In this document: positions 49,359 through 57,500 of the stretch, in pieces | Layout of the letters: each line of letters begins with the position of its first letter | How positions within the stretch are numbered: the stretch's first letter is position 1 | Source: Dyella_A sp049445995 | GTDB taxonomy: Bacteria > Pseudomonadota > Gammaproteobacteria > Xanthomonadales > Rhodanobacteraceae | DNA: 64,000 nt | Direction of reading: 5' to 3' | NCBI RefSeq assembly: GCF_049445995.1 | Contig: NZ_JBMSDZ010000004.1 | Coordinates: forward strand, 62,001 to 126,000 | Made by a program: the position numbers and the translations under genes | Notes under the pieces: generated by a model | Databases searched by the model: none | The model's input: only the letters and a program-made list of their open reading frames with translations | Told to the model about the DNA's origin: nothing

Positions 49359-49470
49359 GTAGGAGGGGCCTTCGGCCCCGACGCTCCGGCCATGGCGCAG
49401 AGCGTCGCGACTGAAGTCGCTCCCACAGCTGAGGCGGGTTATCTGTGGGAGGGGCTTCAGCCCCGACGCT
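49359..49470. repeat. Cluster of three REP units of a second sequence type
   Basis: Three units with GTAG or GTGG heads: GTAGGAGGGGCCTTCGGCCC, an inverted unit starting GTGGGAGCGACTTCAGTCGC (49402-49426 on the minus strand) and GTGGGAGGGGCTTCAGCCCC. Each has a TTC- or TTCA-centred hairpin and ends CGACGC. The cluster fills the gap between the convergent GH13 and molybdoenzyme genes and may terminate both. Confidence 0.88.
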
Positions 49471-49483
49471 TTCCCGAGATCAC

Positions 49484-50239
49484 TCAGATCCCCGCGTACC
49501 ACTCGTAGCCGTAGTCTTCCCAGTAGCCGCCCTTGCCGCCGGCGATGTGCTCGAACGAATCCACCAGCTCGATGCGGGCGATGTACTTGGCCTGCTTGTA
49601 GCCGAGCTGGCGGCTCACCCGCAGGCGCAGCGGGGCGCCGTTCTTGATCGGCAGCGGCTGGTTGTTGAGGCCCCAGGCGAGCAGCGTCTGCGGGTGGCGG
49701 GCTTCGGGAAGGTCCACGCTCTCGTAGTACGGCTCGCCGGGGTCCATCTCGTCGTAGCAGTGGAATACCACGTAGCGCGCGCCGGCTTTCACGCCCACCC
49801 GGTCCAGCACGTGCGACAGCCGCGTGCCGTGCCACTTGCCGATCGCGCTCCAGCCTTCCACGCAGTCGTGGCGGGTGATCTGCGCCACCTGCTCGATCTG
49901 CCTGAGGTCGTCGATGGAGAACGACAGCGGACGATCCACCAGCCCGCCGACCTGCAGCCGGTAGTCGCGGAAGCCGTTGGCCAGCAGCGCCTGGTAGGCC
50001 TCGGTGGTGGGCATGGCGGTGCCGTTGGAGCGGAACACCGGCGAAAGGTCGGCCTCGGTGTACTCCTTCGCCATCGCGCTGGACGGCGCCAGCAACGTCT
50101 GCACGCGGCGGTTGAGGCCCTGTGCCTTGTTCAGCACCTTCGGGCCCCAGTCGCTCTGCGAGATGCGGTCGCAGCCAGCGACGATGACACCGGCGGTGCC
50201 CATGATGGCCATGCGAATGAAGGAGCGGCGATCAGTCAT
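49484..50239 (-). CDS. Tat-exported molybdopterin-dependent oxidoreductase (sulfite oxidase/MsrP-like fold)
   Basis: A 251-aa periplasmic enzyme. The N-terminus MTDRRSFIRMAIMG carries a twin-arginine motif, followed by a lipobox-like VAGC (Cys23), so it may be a Tat lipoprotein. The molybdopterin ligand cysteine is in ITRHDCVEGWSAIGKW. Further blocks are VVFHCYDEMDPGEPYYESVD and NGAPLRLRVSRQLGYKQAKYIAR-type sequence. It overlaps the cytochrome b gene by 8 nt, so the two form an oxidoreductase/electron-donor pair. The substrate is unknown; methionine sulfoxide (as for MsrP) is one possibility, but the partner is not MsrQ-like. Confidence 0.85.
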   Translation of the reverse strand: MTDRRSFIRMAIMGTAGVIVAGCDRISQSDWGPKVLNKAQGLNRRVQTLLAPSSAMAKEYTEADLSPVFRSNGTAMPTTEAYQALLANGFRDYRLQVGGLVDRPLSFSIDDLRQIEQVAQITRHDCVEGWSAIGKWHGTRLSHVLDRVGVKAGARYVVFHCYDEMDPGEPYYESVDLPEARHPQTLLAWGLNNQPLPIKNGAPLRLRVSRQLGYKQAKYIARIELVDSFEHIAGGKGGYWEDYGYEWYAGI

Positions 50240-51152
50240 GGTCTTTCTCCGCGTCGGCGGCGACGGTGTCGGCGGGCGGCGTGAGGTCCACCTTGTACCA
50301 GCCGGTGATCATCCCGCGCAGCTGGTTGAACGCGCCGCTGATCAACACCTCGAACACGTGGATCAGCACGAAGGCGACGAAGCCCCACGCGATGATGAAG
50401 TGGATGGTGCGCGCACTCTGCCGCCCGCCCACCGCCTCCACCAGCGGCGACAGCACCGCGTCCAGGCGTGGCGACATCGCCAGCCCCATCAGCACCACGC
50501 CGATGCCGAACACGAAGATCACCACGAGGTAGGCCAGCCGCTGCAGGATGTTGTAGCGCAGGGCTTCCGCGCCGTGCGGATGCTTGAACTTGAGGTGGTC
50601 GACGATCGAGCGGCCGATGCCACGCCAGTCGGCGCGCGTGGGAATCAGGTCGCGCTGCAGGTGTTTCTTCGCAATCGAGTAGCCCAGGTAGCACAGGCCG
50701 TTGAGCACGAAGATCCACGCGAAGAAGAAGTGCCACTGCCGCCCCATCGCCAGCCAGCGCGAGCCGGGCACGGTGAGCCACGAGGGGAAGCCGCGCACCC
50801 GCGGCGTGCTGTCCGGCCCGTCGGACACGCCGAGCACGCCGGTGGTGATGAACTCGTGCCGGCCCAGCCGGGTGACTCCGACCAGCTGCCCGTTGGCATC
50901 CCGCCGCGCGTCCAGCGAGAGGATTTCCTTGCCCGGATCGGAGCGGTTGCCCCAGTACAGGCTCGGGTGCGCATTGAAGATCTGCAGGCCGCTGAAGAAC
51001 ATGATCGACAGCGCGACCACGTTGACCCAGTGCATGATGCGGATTGGCCAGGTGTGGCGGTAGACCAGCCGGCTGCATATCTTGCCGGCCGCCGCTGCGG
51101 TGGTCATGGAGGGCGACGCGGCATCGGTCGTGCTTTCCAGATGCACGTTCAT
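50232..51152 (-). CDS. Di-heme cytochrome b (Ni/Fe-hydrogenase/thiosulfate reductase b-type), partner of the molybdoenzyme
   Basis: A 306-aa inner-membrane protein with 4-5 helices. The first conserved heme histidine is in RHTWPIRIMHWVNVVALSIMFF (His33 and His41 region), with further histidines in MGRQWHFFFAWIFVLNG, KHPHGAEALRYNILQRLAY and TIHFIIAWGFVAFVLIHVFEV. It would pass electrons from quinol to the periplasmic molybdoenzyme encoded directly downstream. The ATG at 51152 follows GGGGGAG. It is divergent from the glucan synthase gene. Confidence 0.85.
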   Translation of the reverse strand: MNVHLESTTDAASPSMTTAAAAGKICSRLVYRHTWPIRIMHWVNVVALSIMFFSGLQIFNAHPSLYWGNRSDPGKEILSLDARRDANGQLVGVTRLGRHEFITTGVLGVSDGPDSTPRVRGFPSWLTVPGSRWLAMGRQWHFFFAWIFVLNGLCYLGYSIAKKHLQRDLIPTRADWRGIGRSIVDHLKFKHPHGAEALRYNILQRLAYLVVIFVFGIGVVLMGLAMSPRLDAVLSPLVEAVGGRQSARTIHFIIAWGFVAFVLIHVFEVLISGAFNQLRGMITGWYKVDLTPPADTVAADAEKDHD

Positions 51153-51531
51153 GGTCTCCCCCAGTCGGAACGGCCGAATCGGCGGATGCGGCTTAGTGTA
51201 GCGCCGCGTGAAACTGCTCATGTGCCCCCTCGCGGACGCTGGTTGTCGTAAGCCGGGCCGCGCGGCCGACGCGGCGCGCCTCGCAGGTGCGCTGGCCAGT
51301 GCCAGGGCTTCCGGGCATGGTCTGTTGCAACCCATTCGGTGCAAGGCGGACGGCGGTTACACCGGCACGTCGAGTGCGCGTGGCAGGCCGGAACCCGGAT
51401 TTCACGCACAGGAGCGTATTCATGCCGGGTTGGCCGGGCGATTTCGCTGGAGGTCGCCGCTGCGCCATGACTGCCAACGCCCGCGGCCGCCGTGTCGACG
51501 CCGACAGCATCTTCCACCGGAGCCGAGCGTC
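51153..51531. other. Intergenic region upstream of the glucan synthase gene
   Basis: About 380 bp between divergent genes. An open frame continues upstream of the TTG at 51532 but has no family similarity and arginine/glycine-rich shadow composition. No clear promoter, operator or repeat was found. A half-match to the maltodextrin operator (CGTATTCATG near 51415) is probably chance. Confidence 0.5.
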
Positions 51532-54500
51532 TTGAAGATCGAGCAAAGATCGACCTTTCACCCCCCGGTACGCACCACGTCGACCGCCACCCGCGACGGC
51601 TCGCTGGCCGGCCACGAAGGTGAAGAACCCACCCTGCGTGGCGAACTGTTCAGTGCCGAGCAGATGGAGCTGCACGGCGTGCTGCTGGCACGACGGCACC
51701 GGCTCAGCCCCCGCTCCACCTCCGATCGCCTGCTGCGCCGGCTGGACGAGAACGACCGCGTGCTCGCCGAGGCCTGCGAGGCACTCACGGCCGCCTCGCA
51801 GGCCAGTCGCCGCGTATCGCCGGCGGGCGAATGGCTGCTGGACAACTACTACTTGGTCGAGGAGCAGATCCGCACCGCCCAGCGACATCTGCCCAGAGGC
51901 TACAACCGCGAGCTGCCGCGGCTGGCCGACAGCGGTGACGAGGGCTGGCCGCGTGTGTACGAGCTGGCGCTGGAAATCATTTCGCACGGCGATGGCCGGG
52001 TGGACGACGACAGCCTAGGCCGATTCATCACTGCCTATCAGGGCATCCAGCCGCTCACGCTCGGCGAGCTGTGGGCAATCCCGATCATGTTGCGACTGGC
52101 GTTGATCGAGAACCTGCGCCGTGTGGCCGCACGGGTGATCGCCGATGGCAACTATCGCGAGATGGCCCGCCAATGGGCCGACACCATCACCGAGATCGCC
52201 GAGCACGATCCCAAGAGCGTGGTGCTAGGTGTGGCCGACATGGCGCGTTCGAACCCGCCGATGGCCAGCGCGTTCGTGGCCGAGCTGGCGCGCCGGCTGC
52301 AGGGACAGGGCCCGGGCCTGGCGATGCCGCTGAGCTGGCTGGAGCAGCGGCTCGCCGAGAGCGGCTCCAGCGTCGAGCACCAGGTGCAGATCGAGGCGCA
52401 GCAGCAGGCCGCCGACCAGGTGTCGATCGGCAACAGCATCGGCAGCCTGCGTCATCTGGCGGCGGTGGACTGGCACGCCTTCGTCGAGCGCCTGAGCGTG
52501 GTGGAGAATCTGCTGCGCAGCGACCCGGCCGGCATCCACGCGGCGATGGACTTCGCCACGCGCGATCACTATCGCCATGTGATCGAACGCCTGGCGCGGC
52601 GCAGCGGGCGCTCCGAGCCGGACGTGGCGCAGAGCGCGCTGGCGCTGGCGCATCGCGCCGCGGCGGTGGATGCGGCGCCGGGCATCGAGGCGCACGTGGG
52701 CTACTATCTCGTGGACGACGGACGCGCCGAGCTCGAACGGGTGGTGAAGCTGCGCTCCGGTCCGCTGGCGCGGTTCGGCCGGCGCGTGGCGCACGCGCCG
52801 CTGCCGGCCTATCTCGGCCTGATCGCGTTGCTGACCGTGCTGTTGGCCGAGCCGCTGCTGGAGGCCATGGTGCAGAACCATGCGCCGCTGTGGGCGCTGC
52901 TGCTGCTGGCGCTGCCCGCGCTGCTGGTGGTGAGCCAGCTGGCGACCGGGCTGGTGAACTGGCTGGTGACCGTGTTCGCGCCGCCGGCGCTGCTGCCGAA
53001 GATGGATTTCTCCGAAGGCCTGCCGGACCACGCGCGCACGCTGGTGGTGATCCCCAGCCTGTTCGCAAGCCTGGACGACGTCGACGAACTGGTCGATGCA
53101 CTGGAAGTGCGTTACCTGGCCAATCGCGATCCCAACCTGCACTTCGGCCTGCTCAGCGATTTCACCGACGCAGTCACCGAAACCACGCCGCAGGACGCCG
53201 CGTTGCTGGCGCGGGCCAAGGCGCGCATCGAGACGCTCAACACGACCTACGCCGGCGGCACCGGCGAGCGGTTCTTTCTGTTCCACCGACCGCGCGTCTA
53301 CCACGCACCCGATCGCCTGTGGATGGGCCGCGAGCGCAAGCGCGGCAAGCTGGCCGACCTCAACGCCCTGTTGCGCGGCGGCGGACACGAGCCGTTTGTG
53401 CTGATCGTCGGCGAGTTGGCCGCGTTGCACGGCATTGCCTACGTGATCACGCTGGATTCGGATACCGAGCTGCCGCGCGACGCGGCGCGGCGCTTCGCCA
53501 GTGCCATGGCCCATCCGCTCAATCGCCCGGTGTACGACGCCGCGCGCGGTCGCGTGGTGCGTGGCTACGGCATCCTGCAGCCGCGGGTGGGGGTGAGCCT
53601 GCCCAGCGCCGCGCGTTCGCGCTATGCGCAGCTGTTCGGCAGCGAGGCCGGCATCGATCCGTATACGCGCATGGTGTCGGACGTCTACCAGGACCTGTTC
53701 GGCGAAGGCTCGTTCATCGGCAAGGGCATCTATCACGTCGATGCGTTCCGCCTGGCGCTGGAACAGCGCTTTCCCGACAACGCCATCCTCAGCCACGACC
53801 TGATCGAGGGCGCCTTCGCACGCGCCGGCCTGCTCTCCGACGTGCAGCTGTACGAGCCATATCCGTCGGGCTACCTGGCCGACTGCCAGCGGCGGCATCG
53901 CTGGATCCGCGGTGACTGGCAGATCCTGCCGTGGCTGTTGCCGCGCGCGCCCGGGCCGCACGGCTGGCAGCGCAATCCGCTGTCGGCGCTGTCGCGCTGG
54001 AAGATCCTGGACAACCTGCGCCGCAGCCTGGTGCCGGCCGCTTTCGTGCTGCTGTTGCTGGTGGGCTGGCTCGGTGTGGCGCAGGTAGTGTCGTGGACGG
54101 TGGCGATCCTCGGCCTGGTGGTGCTGATGCCGGTGCTGGGCACCATGCTGGTGCTGGTGCAGAAATCGCCCGATGTGCTGTGGCGCGCACATCTGCGTGT
54201 GGTGCTGCGCGCAGGCATCGCGCAGGGCATGCGTGCGGGATTCTGGGTGATGACGCTGCCGCACGAGGCGCTCTACAGCCTCGATGCGGTGATGCGCAGC
54301 CTGTGGCGGATGGGCGTGAGCCGGCGCCATCTGCTGCAGTGGCGGGCGTCGCGCGACTGCACGCAGGATGCGCGCGGCCCGTTGGCGCAGGTGCTGCGCC
54401 GGATGTGGATCAATCCTGCGCTGGCGATCGCCGCGGCGGTGGCGCTGGCCGTGCTGCGCCTGCCGGCGCTGCCGGTGGCCGTGCCGTTGCTTGCGCTGTG

Positions 54501-57500
54501 GGCGCTGGCGCCGGGGCTGGTATGGTTTTCCGGCCAGCCGCGTCGGCGCGAGGTGTTCGCGCCCACTGCCACTCAGCAGCGCTTCCTGCGCATGCTGGCA
54601 CGGCGCATCTGGGGCTTCTTCGAGGTGCACGTGGGCAGCCACGACAATGCGCTGCCGCCGGACAACATGCAGGAGCATCCGACCGAGGCGATCGCCCATC
54701 GCACCTCGCCGACCAACATCGGGCTGGCGCTGCTGTCCAACCTGGCCGCCTACGACTTCGGCTACATCACCGCCGGCCGGCTGATCCAGCGCACCGCCGA
54801 CACGCTGCACACCATGCAGGGGCTGGCGCGCTACCGCGGGCATTTCTTCAACTGGTACGACACCGTATCGCTGCAGCCGCTGGCGCCGCAGTACGTGTCG
54901 AGCGTGGACAGCGGCAACCTGGCCGGCCACCTGCTGACCCTGCGCCCCGGGCTGCTCGCCCTGATCGACGCGCCGGTGTTCCATTCGCGCCTGCTCGACG
55001 GCCTCGCCGACACCCTCGACCTGCTGGCCGGCGCGAGGCCGGACGACGACTTCCTGGTCGCCGCCTGTGGCGAGTTGCTGCAGCGACTGGACGAGGCGCG
55101 CGAGGCGCCGCCGCGCACGCTGGTGCAGGCCCGCGATGCGGTGCGTCCGATCCACGCCGGCGTCCTCGCCATGCGCACGCACGTGCCGGCCGACGATGCG
55201 CGCGACGAGGCCGCACTCTGGTACGGCCGGCTGGTGGAGCAGGTGGGCGATGTGTTCGGTGAGCTGGACTATCTGTCGGACGCCGCGCCGACGGCGGGCA
55301 TGCCCACGCTGCGCCAGCTCGCGACGTACGCGGCGCCGATGGCTCCGGGAACCGACTGCGTGGCCGATCGCGCTTGCGCGCGCGTCGGCGAGCTGGGCCA
55401 GCTCGCCCGCCTCGCCGGCGACATGGCGGTGATGGATTTCAGCTTTCTCTACGACCGCCGGCGCGACCTGCTCAGCATCGGCTACAACGTCGACGAGCGT
55501 CGCCTCGACGCCGGCTTCTACGACCTGCTCGCCTCCGAGGCGCGGTTGGCCAACTACGTGGCGATCGTCCAGGGCCAGTTGCCGCAGGAGAGCTGGTTCA
55601 CGCTGGGACGCCTGCTCACCACCACCACGCGCGGTCGGCCGGTGCTGCTGTCGTGGACCGGCTCGATGTTCGAATACCTGATGCCGATGCTGGTGATGCC
55701 TAGCATCGAGGGCACGCTGCTGGACGAGACCTGCCACGCCGCGGTGGCGCGGCAGATCGAGTACGGCCAGCAGCTCGGCGTGCCGTGGGGCGTGTCCGAG
55801 TCGGGCTACAACACGGTCGACGTGCAGCTCAATTACCAGTACCGGGCGTTCGGCGTGCCCGGGCTGGGCCTCAAGCGCGGGCTGGGCGACGACGTGGTGG
55901 TGGCGCCCTACGCCAGCACCATGGCGATGATGGTGGCGCCCGCCGCGGCCTGCGCCAACCTCGAACGACTGGCGCAGGAGGATCGCCTGGGCCGCTTCGG
56001 TTTCTACGAGGCGATCGACTACACCCCCGCGCGCCTGCCGCACGGCCAGAGCGCCGTGGTGGTGCGTTCGTTCATGGCGCACCACCAGGGCATGAGCCTG
56101 CTGTCGCTGGCCCACGCGCTGCTGGACCAGCCGATGCAGAAGCGCTTCGAGGCCGATCCGCAGTTCCGCGCCGGCGCGCTGCTGCTGCAGGAGCGTGTGC
56201 CGGAGACGGCGGCCGAATACCGCCATGCCACCGGCTTCCCGATCCAGCCGGTGGACGCCGCCACAGCCGAAGGCACGCTGCGCGTGTTCACCGATCCGGA
56301 CATGCCGCGCCCGGCCGTGCAACTGCTCTCCAACGGCCGCTACCACGTGATGGTGAGCAGCGGCGGCGGTGGCTACAGCCGTCTGCGCGATATGGCGGTG
56401 ACGCGCTGGCACGAGGACATCAGCAGCGATCACTGGGGCCAGTTCTGCTACCTGCGCGACGTGGAAACCGGCGCGTTCTGGTCCACCGCGCACCAGCCCA
56501 CGCTGCACCAACCGGAGCATTTCGAGGCGATCTTCTCCGATGCGCGCGCCGAGTTCCGCGTGCGCGAGCGCGATTACGACGCGCACACCGAGATCGTCGT
56601 CTCGCCCGAGGACGACATCGAGCTGCGTCGCGTGCGCCTGACCAACCGCGGCCGCACCGCGCGCACCATCGAGATCACCACCTATGCCGAGGTGGTGATT
56701 GCGCCGGCGGCGGCCGACGCAGCGCACCCGGCCTTCAGCAACCTGTTCGTGCAGACCGCCTGGCTGCCCGCGGCGCAGGCGCTGATCTGCACGCGCCGGC
56801 CGCGCTCGGCCACCGAGGCGGTGCCGTGGATGTGTCACCTGATGGCGGTGCACGACGCGCGGGTGGAGTCGCTGTCGTACGAGACCGATCGCGCCGCCTT
56901 CATCGGCCGCGGCCGCAGCCTGGCCCGGCCCAGGGCGCTGAGCGACCGGCTGCAGGTGCAGCTGGGCAACAGCGACGGCTCGGTGCTCGATCCCATCGTG
57001 GCGATCCGCTGCCGCATCACGCTGGCACCGGAGCAGTCGGCCACCATCGACATCGTCACCGGCGCGGCCGACAGCGATGAGGCCTGCCGGCATCTGGCCG
57101 AGAAGTACCGCGACCGCCACATCGCCGACCGCGTGTTCGACCTGGCCTGGACCCACAGCCAGGTCTTGCTGCAGCAGCTCAATGCCGGGCCGGGCGACGC
57201 GCGGCTGTACGAGCGCATGGCCGCGTCGATCATCTACGCGAACACTTCGCTGCGCGCCGAGCCGGGCGTGCTGCAGGCGAACCGGCGCGGGCAGTCCGGG
57301 CTGTGGGGGCAATCAATTTCCGGCGACCTGCCGATCGTGCTGCTGCGCATGACCGACCCGGCCAACATCGAGCTGGTGCGCCAGCTGGTGCAGGCCCATG
57401 CCTACTGGCGGCTCAAGGGACTGGCGGTGGATCTGGTGATCTGGAACGAGGATCAGGCCGGCTATCGCCAGCTGTTGCAGGACCTGATCATGGGTCTGAT

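Noticed and set aside
51408..51424. A possible fifth operator upstream of the glucan synthase gene
   Set aside because: Only the half CGTATTCATG matches; the left half is unrelated, so it is probably chance.
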